Below are positions 57,550 through 64,000 of a DNA stretch of 64,000 bases, piece after piece. How positions within the stretch are numbered: the stretch's first letter is position 1; each line of letters begins with the position of its first letter. The DNA comes from Amycolatopsis tucumanensis. GTDB lineage: Bacteria; Actinomycetota; Actinomycetes; Mycobacteriales; Pseudonocardiaceae. The translations under genes were made by a program, and so were the position numbers. The notes beneath the pieces were generated by a model. It ran no database searches. It was not told where the DNA came from and worked only from the letters and a program-made list of their open reading frames with translations. The stretch is from positions 472,026 through 536,025 of the forward strand of contig NZ_JAKGSD010000001.1 in the NCBI RefSeq assembly GCF_021654135.1, read 5' to 3'.

Positions 57550-57840
57550 GTGACCCGTAAACTCGCGATGTTCGGTGCGCTGGACGGCCTGTCGGCGAGT
57601 ATGAACGGCTGCGTGCAGGGCGTGCAGCAGTCCATCGATTCCTGGCGCCAGGCCTCCGGGATGGGCGAGAGCGACTGGCTCGACTCGGCGGGCGGGCAGT
57701 TCGCCGAGATCAGCCGGGCCTGCCAGCAGGTGATGGCCGCGGGCCAGGAACTGCTGCAGGCGATGAACCAGGGTGTCCAGACCTGCAACCAGGAGAACAT
57801 GGGCGCGGTGCAGCGCTCGTGCGCCCGGCTGGGCGCCTGA
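57550..57840 (+). CDS. WXG100-family protein
   Basis: The 96-residue product has the typical size and helical hairpin: MFGALDGLSASMNGCVQGVQQSIDSW, then the turn ESDWLDSAGGQFAE and QQVMAAGQELLQAMNQGVQ. The W-L-D turn replaces W-x-G. It likely pairs with the preceding WXG100-like protein to form an ESX heterodimer. A GAAAGGAG site lies before the GTG at 57550. Three cysteines are present (C15, C56, C79 approximately). Confidence 0.87.
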   Translation: MTRKLAMFGALDGLSASMNGCVQGVQQSIDSWRQASGMGESDWLDSAGGQFAEISRACQQVMAAGQELLQAMNQGVQTCNQENMGAVQRSCARLGA

Positions 57841-57907
57841 GTCACGACCGTGGTGTCCCGGTGCGCACCCGGCGCACCGGGACATCCGTCGTCCGGAGGA
57901 GCTTGAC

Positions 57908-59386
57908 ATGGCTGAGGCAACGTCCGGCGGCACCGCGACCGCGCCGCAGAGCGACGCCCCCGCGGCCGCCCCGCCGTCCGCCGAACCGGCATCGGGCAAG
58001 CAGGCGGCCGAGGACACATCGAAGGCCCAGAACAACTCGAAGGCCGAGAACACCTCGAAGGCCGAGAACACCTCGAAGGCCGAGAGCACACCGGCCGCCG
58101 GGCACCGTGACGGCGGCGGCGGTGCGGACGGGTCCACTGCGGACGGTGCGGAGACCGGTGGGGTCGCGGGGGAGGTCCTCGCGGACGTGCCGCCACCGGA
58201 TCCGGGCCCGGTGCAGGCCGCGCACGAGGGGTGGGAACCCGTCGCCGAGCGGGCCCGGCAGACCGGCGAGGAAGCCCGGGGCGCGACGCGGGAGCTGCCC
58301 GGCGCGTGGCCGGACGACAGCGGGGCCGCCATGTCCGAGCGCACCGGGTCCGCCGTCCGGGAGACCGACGAGGTCGCTCAGGACGCGCAGACCGTGACCG
58401 CCACGTTGAACAAGACGCGGGAAGCCTACACACGCGCCCGGTCCCAGATGGAGGCCGAGGCACAGCAGGCGGACGACGACGCGCGCCTCGCCCACGCGAC
58501 GATGGGCCCCGGCCCGGAGGCCGACCTCGCCACCGAGCGGGTCAAGCAGACCGCGCGTGAGGCGAACCTGCAAGTGCGCACCGCGACCCAACGGCAGGTG
58601 GACGCGGACTGGGCGAACGTCCGCCTCACCGGAGCGGAGCAACCGCCGGGGACTCCGGACCCCGGTCACCCGGCGCCGCAACCCGGCGGCGCTGGGCCGG
58701 ACGCCGCCGGGGACCTCGACCACGCACAGCGCGTGCTCGACCAGGCGGGCCGCGACGGACTCGTCGCGAACCTTCCCAGGCCGCCCACGGACGAGGAGCT
58801 GCTGCGCGACTACCAGACCGGGGACGAGGAGACGATCGAGGTCATGGGCAAGCAGGTGGTGCCCAGCGAGGTGCTGGCGAGCGCCCTGCGGGACCCCACG
58901 GGCCTGCCGATGATCGACCCGATGAGGGTGAACCCGGCCAACTCCTGGCGCCACTGGGAGATCTCGGAGGACGCCACCGCCGCGGGCGAGCAGAGCTTCC
59001 CGGATCCGGACGGCTCCGGACCGGCGGGCGGCCGTGAGGGCACCGGCGACAACCATCGCGACGCGTTCCGCCACGCCTACTGGAACGCGCTGATGGCCAG
59101 GGAGTTCGGCGAGAATTCGGCCGAGCAGGTCGGCACCGCGCACGAGCGCCGGCCCGACGACCCGGTCGACGGGCAGCCCCCGCTGTTCGCGGAACGGCAG
59201 GAGGCGATGGACCTCTACAACAACGAGATCGGCCGCCGGATCGCGACGGAGCTGGGACCGCAGGCCACCGACGCCGACGTCCGGGCCGTGATCGAGCAGG
59301 CCATCCGCGGCGGGAAACTGGTCGTGTTCAACCAGGACCACACCGGCCTCGTGCCCAGCGGCGGTGCCGAGGACTTCCCGCCGTGA
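57908..59386 (+). CDS. Large ESX candidate substrate with C-terminal DUF6973-like domain
   Basis: The 492-residue product has an Ala/Pro/Ser-rich, disordered N-terminus with three tandem SKAENT units (18-bp repeats, about residues 42-58), a helical middle (about 100-270, Ala/Gln/Glu/Thr-rich) and a C-terminal domain (about 335-490). The latter has GDNHRDAFRHAYWNALMARE near residue 380 and AMDLYNNEIGRRIATELG, typical of a family I recall as DUF6973, found at the C-terminus of polymorphic toxins. It is a plausible secreted effector. No immunity gene is obvious beside it. Confidence 0.75.
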   Translation: MAEATSGGTATAPQSDAPAAAPPSAEPASGKQAAEDTSKAQNNSKAENTSKAENTSKAESTPAAGHRDGGGGADGSTADGAETGGVAGEVLADVPPPDPGPVQAAHEGWEPVAERARQTGEEARGATRELPGAWPDDSGAAMSERTGSAVRETDEVAQDAQTVTATLNKTREAYTRARSQMEAEAQQADDDARLAHATMGPGPEADLATERVKQTAREANLQVRTATQRQVDADWANVRLTGAEQPPGTPDPGHPAPQPGGAGPDAAGDLDHAQRVLDQAGRDGLVANLPRPPTDEELLRDYQTGDEETIEVMGKQVVPSEVLASALRDPTGLPMIDPMRVNPANSWRHWEISEDATAAGEQSFPDPDGSGPAGGREGTGDNHRDAFRHAYWNALMAREFGENSAEQVGTAHERRPDDPVDGQPPLFAERQEAMDLYNNEIGRRIATELGPQATDADVRAVIEQAIRGGKLVVFNQDHTGLVPSGGAEDFPP

Positions 59387-59521
59387 CCGTCCCGGGTCGC
59401 TGTCCCGCCAGGCCGCCGCGTGGCCGGAACAGGTCACCGTCCACTGTGCCCCTCCCGCCGCCGCGACACTGAAAACACCGAGACTCCGGACAGACCGGCG
59501 ACGCTTCAGGGGAGTGCAGAG

Positions 59522-61195
59522 GTGCCCGAGTCATCAGGAAACGGCGGCAGCGCACCGGCCGAGGCCGCACCGGCGAAACCCGCCGAGGCCGCACCCGCGG
59601 CCGAGCCCGCCCCCGCGGAACCGGCCGAACCGGCATCGTCCGAACCCGCCTCGTCCGAACCGGCCTCGTCCGAACCCGCCTCGTCCGAGCCCGCGTCGGC
59701 GGAACCAGCCAAGGACGCACCGGCGGAACGGGCCGAGCGCGCATCGGCCCAAACCTCCGGCCAGGAGGAACCCCGGAACGAGCCGGGCCCGCAGGCGCCG
59801 GCCCGCAACGACAACTCCGCTCCGGGTGATTCTCCCGGCGGCGAACTCGGCAAGCGCGTCTTCGGGGAAAATCCGCTGTCCGACGCCGACACCGGCGCGC
59901 TGGGCGAGGCGCGCGACCGGGCCGCGCGGGCCGGGGAGGACCTGCGGGGCACCGCCGAGAACACCACCCGCGCGGCCGGCGATGGCCAGTGGCGAGATCC
60001 GGCAGGGCAACGGCACACCGAGCAGGTGAACGCCCAGGCAGCCGACGTCGCCGCGCTCGGCGACGGCATGGACGAACTCGGCCGGTACCTCGACGAAGGC
60101 GCGCGCATCCACGACGGCGTCCGCGAGACGCGGGTGAGCGCGGTCGACCAGGACAACCCGGTCTACGAGCTGGCGGGCGCGACCTTGCCCCCGCCGGAGA
60201 GCGACGCCACTCAGAACCGCGTTGCCCGCGACGCGATCACCCGCGACCGGGAGGTGATCGACCAGGGCGTGGAACTGATGCGCCAGGCCGGCGAGCGGTT
60301 CATGCGCGGCACCGAGCAGGCGTTCGGGGCGCTGCGCGAGCCGACGGAGCAGGTCGGCCAAGCCCTCCGGGACCAGGGCTGGCACGTCACGCCGGTCCAG
60401 TACGAACGGGGACCGGTGGAGCGCGCGCACCGGCTGGAAACCACCGTCGCGGAGGGGAAGGCCGGATGGCGCGAGCGCTTGTCCGGGGCGAACAAGACCG
60501 GCGACCACGCCCAGCGCAGCAAGCTGACCGATCCGTCGGCGACCGTGAACTACGACGCGGTGCGGGACGCGTCCATCCAGCTCGATTCCGGGCAGCGCCG
60601 GCTGGAACTCGCCGGCCGGGACGTGCCCGTCCAGGTCACGGCCGACGCCACGGCGTGGCGCAGCGACCAGTTGCCGGACCAGGGCGGGTGGTACACCGAG
60701 TACCTGGACACCCCGACCCCGAAGGCGGGCCGGTTCGAAGGCAAGGCCGCGTGGGGAGCCGGAGCGTCACTGGTCGCGCGCGGCACCGTCGGCGACGTCA
60801 CCGCGCTGGGTGACGTCAACGCCTCGGTGGGCCTGGAGGGCAAGGCGAAACTCGATGTCGGGTCCCGGTTCTTCGGCGGGGAGGCCGGCGGTTCGATCGG
60901 GGCGCGGGCCGGCGTCGGCGGGATCGCCGAGTACGGCGGGATCGGCGCGAGCGGCCGGGCCGAGGGGATCCTCGGGCTCGGGATCGAGGGTGGCGTCACC
61001 TTCGGCGAGAACAAGGACGGCGACTGGGTGATCGGCGGCAAGATCGGCGCCGCGCTCGGGATCGGCGGGAAGGTGGAGGGGCACATCGTCATCGATCCGG
61101 AGCGGGCGGGCCGGACGCTCGCCGATCTGGGATCGGCGATCGCCGACGGATTCCGCAACCCCGGCCCCGCGATCCCCTCCCCCACCTTCTACTAG
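59522..61195 (+). CDS. Large Ala/Glu/Pro-rich and Gly-rich ESX candidate substrate
   Basis: The 557-residue product begins with a low-complexity Ala/Glu/Pro tract that includes five near-exact EPASS units (15-bp repeats). A helical middle (about 110-300) resembles the WXG-type long helices: AGEDLRGTAENTTRAAGD, ELMRQAGERFMRGTEQAF. The last 150 residues are rich in Gly with alternating hydrophobics (IGARAGVGGIAEYGGIGASG), reminiscent of membrane-active or glycine-zipper toxins. It is probably an exported effector. The start is GTG 59522 after AGGGGAG. Confidence 0.75.
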   Translation: MPESSGNGGSAPAEAAPAKPAEAAPAAEPAPAEPAEPASSEPASSEPASSEPASSEPASAEPAKDAPAERAERASAQTSGQEEPRNEPGPQAPARNDNSAPGDSPGGELGKRVFGENPLSDADTGALGEARDRAARAGEDLRGTAENTTRAAGDGQWRDPAGQRHTEQVNAQAADVAALGDGMDELGRYLDEGARIHDGVRETRVSAVDQDNPVYELAGATLPPPESDATQNRVARDAITRDREVIDQGVELMRQAGERFMRGTEQAFGALREPTEQVGQALRDQGWHVTPVQYERGPVERAHRLETTVAEGKAGWRERLSGANKTGDHAQRSKLTDPSATVNYDAVRDASIQLDSGQRRLELAGRDVPVQVTADATAWRSDQLPDQGGWYTEYLDTPTPKAGRFEGKAAWGAGASLVARGTVGDVTALGDVNASVGLEGKAKLDVGSRFFGGEAGGSIGARAGVGGIAEYGGIGASGRAEGILGLGIEGGVTFGENKDGDWVIGGKIGAALGIGGKVEGHIVIDPERAGRTLADLGSAIADGFRNPGPAIPSPTFY

Positions 61196-61214
61196 CGCAT
61201 CGAGGAGCCCCACC

Positions 61215-61697
61215 GTGTTCACGAGCATGCCGTTCCCCGTCGGGTTCGCCGTTCCGCCCGGGTGGCGGGCTCCCGGGCCGTCGGAGACCGGCTGTCCACT
61301 GGGGACGGTGGCCTGCGTGCGGTCCGAACCGGCCGCCGTCATCGCCGCCGCCGGCGGGTTCCGGCCGGACGGCGCGAGCCTGCCCGAGATCGCCGCCGAG
61401 TCGGTGCGTGACCTGCGCGAGTCCGGCGCCGTCGTCGAGGTGCTGCGCCGGACGGAAGTCGGCGCGGCCGGCTCGCCAGGGCTCGCCCAGGTCCTGCGCG
61501 TCCACGCACCCGGCGCGGCGGAGGTCGTGCAGTGCCAGGCGTTCCTCGCGCTGCACGACGTCGACGACCACGGCAAACGCGCCGTGCTGCGGTTCGTGAT
61601 GGCCACGACCGGGGCCGGGGAACTCGCGGAGGACTTCCGCCGGTTCCTCGGCTCCATCCGGCCGGGCACCAGCCAGGAGGACGAGGAGATCCCATGA
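61215..61697 (+). CDS. LpqN/DUF1795-like small protein, possible ESX helper
   Basis: The 160-residue product has no signal peptide. Its layout, FPVGFAVPPGWRAPGPSETG then an alpha/beta domain with SVRDLRESGAVVEVLRRTEV and LRFVMATTGAGELAEDFRRFLGSIRP, recalls the LpqN/DUF1795 fold. It could be a chaperone or immunity protein for the large gene before it; that is inference. Its stop overlaps the next ATG (ATGA). The GTG at 61215 lies 17 bases past the previous stop codon. Confidence 0.7.
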   Translation: MFTSMPFPVGFAVPPGWRAPGPSETGCPLGTVACVRSEPAAVIAAAGGFRPDGASLPEIAAESVRDLRESGAVVEVLRRTEVGAAGSPGLAQVLRVHAPGAAEVVQCQAFLALHDVDDHGKRAVLRFVMATTGAGELAEDFRRFLGSIRPGTSQEDEEIP

Positions 61698-62053
61698 CAG
61701 ACCACGCACGACTGCGCGCGGAGCTGCTGGAGACGCGCACCCGCATCGCGGCCATCGAGGTGACCGCGGACTCCCCGGACGGTCTGGTCAGAGTCACGGT
61801 GGCCGGGCGGGGCGAGGTGAGGGAGCTGCACCTGGACCCGCGGATCTACCGGGCGGCCGACCCGAAGGCGCTCGGCGCTTCCATTGTGGACACCGTGCGG
61901 GACGCGGTCGAGCAGTCGCGGCGGCAGCTGTTCGAGATCGTCCGCCGCTACCTGCCGCCGGGGGCGAAGTACGAGCACACCGACGTGCACACCGATCCCT
62001 TCATCACCCAGCTGGACAAGAAGATCGAGGAGTGTGGCGATGACCGGCTATGA
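61694..62053 (+). CDS. YbaB/EbfC-like protein (ESX module 2)
   Basis: The 119-residue product is a close paralogue of the one at 56685: LRAELLETRTRIAAIEVTAD, LVRVTVAGRGEVRELHLDPRIYR, GASIVDTVRDAVEQSRRQLFEIVRRYLPPGA. It ends with a Lys/Glu-rich tail. The ATG overlaps the preceding stop (ATGA), and the next WXG-like gene begins within its 3' end. This repeated YbaB-then-WXG arrangement suggests a functional pairing. Confidence 0.85.
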   Translation: MTDHARLRAELLETRTRIAAIEVTADSPDGLVRVTVAGRGEVRELHLDPRIYRAADPKALGASIVDTVRDAVEQSRRQLFEIVRRYLPPGAKYEHTDVHTDPFITQLDKKIEECGDDRL

Positions 62054-62360
62054 CATGGACCCCGATGCCGTGACCCGCAGCATCAACCGGCTGCGCGCCG
62101 CCGGGGAGGACTTCGGCTCGGCGTGGGCGAACCACAAGCAGGCGATCCAGGCGGCGCAGGGACGGTTCGGCAGCGACGTGCTCGCCCAGGCGTTCCTGGA
62201 GAAGTACCTGCCGATCGCGGAGAAGCTCACCGCCAGGGCCGACGCGATTCCGGGCAGCTACGCCCGGCTGTGCGACGACGCGATGGGCTGTGTCGCCGAC
62301 TACCTCGCGGCCGAGAACCAGGGCACCGGCGCGGTGCGGCGGCTGACCGGCACGTCATGA
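62040..62360 (+). CDS. WXG-like small ESX protein (EspC/DUF2580-like)
   Basis: The 106-residue product is a helical hairpin: MTGYDMDPDAVTRSINRLRAAGEDFGSAWANHKQAI, then a GRFGSDVL turn and EKYLPIAEKLTARADAI. It has a W near residue 29 (SAWAN) and a YLAAEN end. Such proteins accompany mycosin genes. The ATG at 62040 lies 14 bases inside the preceding gene. Its stop overlaps the mycP start (ATGA), so translation is coupled. Confidence 0.8.
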   Translation: MTGYDMDPDAVTRSINRLRAAGEDFGSAWANHKQAIQAAQGRFGSDVLAQAFLEKYLPIAEKLTARADAIPGSYARLCDDAMGCVADYLAAENQGTGAVRRLTGTS

Positions 62361-63625
62361 GGACGGTCAGCTTGGGGACGGCCGCCGCGCTCGCGGCGGC
62401 CGTCGTCGTCTGTCCGGGAGCCGCCGCGGCCGCACCCCCGCCGGGCGCGTGCGGCAGCGAGCCCGCGCCGGCGAGCCCGGTCGTCACCGAGCTGCCGTGG
62501 GCGCAGAAGACGCTGGACTTCCCGGCCGTGCACGAGCACGCCACCGGCGCCGGGGTGGTGGTCGCCGTCGTGGACTCCGGGGTGGACGCCGACCACCCGC
62601 AGCTGCGGCAACCCGGGAAGGTGCTGCGAGGGCAGGACTTCTTCCTCGTCGGCGACCTGCCCGGCGGCTTCGACTGCGTCTCGCACGGCACCGGGGTGGC
62701 CAGCATCATCGCGGCCGCGCCGGTCGCGGGCGCCGGGTTCACCGGGCTGGCGCCGGACGCGACGATCCTGCCGGTGCGGATCAGCGAAAGCGACGGCGGC
62801 ACCGAGGGGATCGACCCGGAGGTGCTCGCCAGGGGGATCTGGTTCGCCGTCGACGCCGGCGCCGACGTGATCAACCTGTCAGTCGCGGGCGGCGCGGACG
62901 ACCACTTCGTGCGCGACGCGATCCGGCACGCGGTGGAGCGGGACGTGGTCGTGGTGGCGGCGGCGGGCAACGGCCAGGAGGGGCCGGCGCCGGGCCCGGT
63001 GACGTACCCGGCCGGGTACGACGGTGTGCTCGGGGTCGGCGCGGTGGACATGGCCGGGGCGCGGTTGCCGAGCTCGCAGATCGGGCCGCAGGTGGACCTG
63101 GTGGCGCCCGGCGGAAGCGTGCTGTGCGCGGCGCGGGTGGCGGGGCACCAGTACCGCGACGGGACCAGTTTCGCCGCGCCGTTCGTGGCCGCGACCGCGG
63201 CGCTGGTGCGGTCGGCGCGACCGGACCTGTCCGCGCCCGAGGTGGCCGCGCGGCTCTTGGCGACGGCGACGCCGTCTCCCGGCGGGGCGGCGTACGGGGC
63301 CGGGATGGTGAACCCGTACCGGGCGCTGACGGCAGCGCTCGTGGACGCGCCCCCGGCCGCGGCGCCAGTGCTGCAACGCCCTTCGCCGGACCCGGAGCAG
63401 GTGCGGGTGTCCGCCTGGTGGGCGGGCCGCACGGCCGGCGCGCGGCTGCTGGCGGTGCTGACTCTCGCGGCGGCGGTGCTCGGTGCGGTGGTGGCGCTGG
63501 TGCTGACCCGCGGACGCCGCACCGGTTGGCGCGCGCGGCGCGCGGAACTGCCCCCGGCCGAGCCGGTGCGGGACGAGCTGCCGGAGGAGATGTTCCTGGT
63601 GCCACCGCCACCGGCGGACCGCTGA
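62357..63625 (+). CDS. mycP: Mycosin MycP, ESX-associated subtilisin-like protease
   Basis: Mycosin is the membrane-anchored serine protease that stabilises the ESX complex. The 422-residue protein has a signal peptide (to about residue 27), a subtilase domain with Asp in VVVAVVDSGVDADH (near 72), His in VSHGTGVAS (near 110), Asn in AAAGNG and Ser in DGTSFAAPFVAA (near 271), and a C-terminal membrane helix (about 364-385) followed by a cytoplasmic tail. The N-terminal extension that wraps the active site is short. It is the last gene of the plus-strand ESX run. Confidence 0.95.
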   Translation: MRTVSLGTAAALAAAVVVCPGAAAAAPPPGACGSEPAPASPVVTELPWAQKTLDFPAVHEHATGAGVVVAVVDSGVDADHPQLRQPGKVLRGQDFFLVGDLPGGFDCVSHGTGVASIIAAAPVAGAGFTGLAPDATILPVRISESDGGTEGIDPEVLARGIWFAVDAGADVINLSVAGGADDHFVRDAIRHAVERDVVVVAAAGNGQEGPAPGPVTYPAGYDGVLGVGAVDMAGARLPSSQIGPQVDLVAPGGSVLCAARVAGHQYRDGTSFAAPFVAATAALVRSARPDLSAPEVAARLLATATPSPGGAAYGAGMVNPYRALTAALVDAPPAAAPVLQRPSPDPEQVRVSAWWAGRTAGARLLAVLTLAAAVLGAVVALVLTRGRRTGWRARRAELPPAEPVRDELPEEMFLVPPPPADR

Positions 63626-63677
63626 ACACCGCGACCCGCACGGCCGGGTTGCGCGGCTGGCTGCGGCACCCGGCCGA

Positions 63678-63777
63678 GCCGCCGCGAAGCGGCCCGGCCC
63701 AGAAGCTCTTTCCGGTGGGAGAGCAGCGAAGCCCGGCCGGGCTTCGCTCGGCGCTTCTGGCCGAGCACGGCTCCCAC
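63678..63777. other. Highly structured region between mycP and eccB
   Basis: This 100-base stretch holds a GCCGC-GAA-GCGGC hairpin (63681-63693), a perfect 24-base palindrome (half AGCGAAGCCCGG, 63725-63748) and two crossing pairs: CCAGAAGC (63699-63706) with GCTTCTGG (63753-63760), and GTGGGAG (63715-63721) with CTCCCAC (63771-63777). The crossing order could form a pseudoknot in RNA. It may be part of transcription termination. Confidence 0.75.
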
Positions 63778-63820
63778 AGGCAGGCGCGTGCGCGCCCGCG
63801 TCCGATGTCGGCCAGCCGAC

Positions 63821-63845
63821 GCCCCGCCGGTCTTTCCGGCGGGGC
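63821..63845. terminator. Hairpin terminator between convergent mycP and eccB
   Basis: Perfect 10-base arms (GCCCCGCCGG and CCGGCGGGGC) close a TCTTT loop. It lies 10 bases past the stop codon of the minus-strand gene at the right edge. Confidence 0.85.
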
Positions 63846-63855
63846 TTCGCTGTGC

Positions 63856-64000
63856 TCAACCGAGCACAGCCGCCGGGTCCAGAGCGCTCCCCAACGGCAC
63901 CCGGCTGACCATCCCCGCCGGCAAGCGCACCGGCGCGACTTCGCCGTAGCCGAGCACCCCCAGCACCGCCCCAGCTTGCGCGCCCGCGCGCCAGCCGGGC
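63856..64000 (-). CDS. eccB: Probable EccB, 3' end only
   Basis: Only the last 47 codons are in the window. Read from the right edge, the tail contains GAVLGVLGYGEVAPVRLPAG, then MVSRVPLGSALDPAAVLG and a TGA stop. EccB proteins end with this text as I remember them (LGYG..PV.VP, then .VP.GPALDPAA). EccB is the ATP-binding, periplasmic component of the ESX membrane complex. Its location next to mycP and eccC fits. The edge of the window hides the rest; the call is inferred from the tail only. Confidence 0.65.
   Translation of the reverse strand, partial: PGWRAGAQAGAVLGVLGYGEVAPVRLPAGMVSRVPLGSALDPAAVLG

Overview
The window is very GC-rich (over 70 percent by eye), densely coded actinobacterial chromosome. 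It carries a complete Pup-proteasome gene set, the mycothiol ligase gene mshC and a type VII (ESX) secretion locus. Together with the style of the two Pro/Gly-rich membrane proteins, this suggests Pseudonocardiales, something like Amycolatopsis; the genus is inference. I recognised no tRNA, rRNA, CRISPR array, intact IS or prophage.

Layout. 1-2.5 kb: an MmpL/RND exporter and a gap without a supported gene. 2.5-15 kb: the Pup-proteasome region on the minus strand (mpa, dop, pup, prcB, prcA, pafA), with a pentapeptide-repeat gene, a long GC-rich repeat array and unrelated small genes interspersed. 15-22.8 kb: two tandem paralogous Pro/Gly-rich membrane proteins, trmI, an M50 protease with CBS domains, a RecB-like Fe-S nuclease, a thioesterase, a ParA-like ATPase and a kinase-fold phosphotransferase. 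22.8-25 kb: an ECF42-type sigma factor with its DGPF/YCII partner, divergent from a SnoaL-like gene across a symmetric promoter region. 25-33.4 kb: an AEC transporter, hisG, hisE, a HAD phosphatase and metH on the minus strand, then a PAC2 protein and an MFS exporter on the plus strand. The order trmI, recB-like, hisG/hisE, metH, PAC2, mshC around the proteasome genes recalls the Rv2097c-Rv2130c region of Mycobacterium tuberculosis (from memory). 33.4-44.7 kb is more accessory: a phosphoesterase, an MFS exporter, an ArsR-type regulator, a ribosome-protection ABC-F gene with a short leader ORF and attenuator-like structure, mshC, a secreted GH25 lysozyme, a TetR/P450 divergent pair, and a regulator/cupin divergent pair. 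45-50.7 kb: a MoxR-type AAA ATPase with its VWA partner, two unrecognised conserved-looking proteins and a lipoprotein. 51-64 kb: the ESX locus (PPE-like protein, small secretion-associated protein, fused EccC ATPase, two YbaB-like/WXG100-like modules, two large Ala/Glu-rich candidate substrates, mycosin, and the 3' end of a probable eccB at the right edge).

How parts work together. Pup is ligated to targets by PafA, removed by Dop, and threaded by Mpa into the PrcA/PrcB core; Pup here is encoded with a terminal Glu. The sigma factor probably drives both its own DGPF operon and the divergent SnoaL gene. The ESX genes form a secretion machine with candidate substrates, one ending in a compact His/Asp-rich domain of the kind seen in polymorphic toxins.

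Non-coding structure is the most unusual part. (1) A 16-bp near-palindrome, GTATAGGTCRTTATAC, occurs four times in the same orientation; three copies supply the stop codon of a gene and two bracket a 113-aa HTH-like gene. (2) The ABC-F gene has an MKN leader ORF and a stem able to hide its start region. (3) A perfect 32-bp palindrome lies before the ArsR-type gene. (4) Four GC-rich repeat arrays (units of about 42, 42, about 80-100 and 201 bp) fill the large gaps, and at least two resemble the 3' end of the neighbouring gene. (5) An 18-bp direct repeat precedes two ESX genes. (6) Interleaved inverted repeats lie between mycP and eccB.
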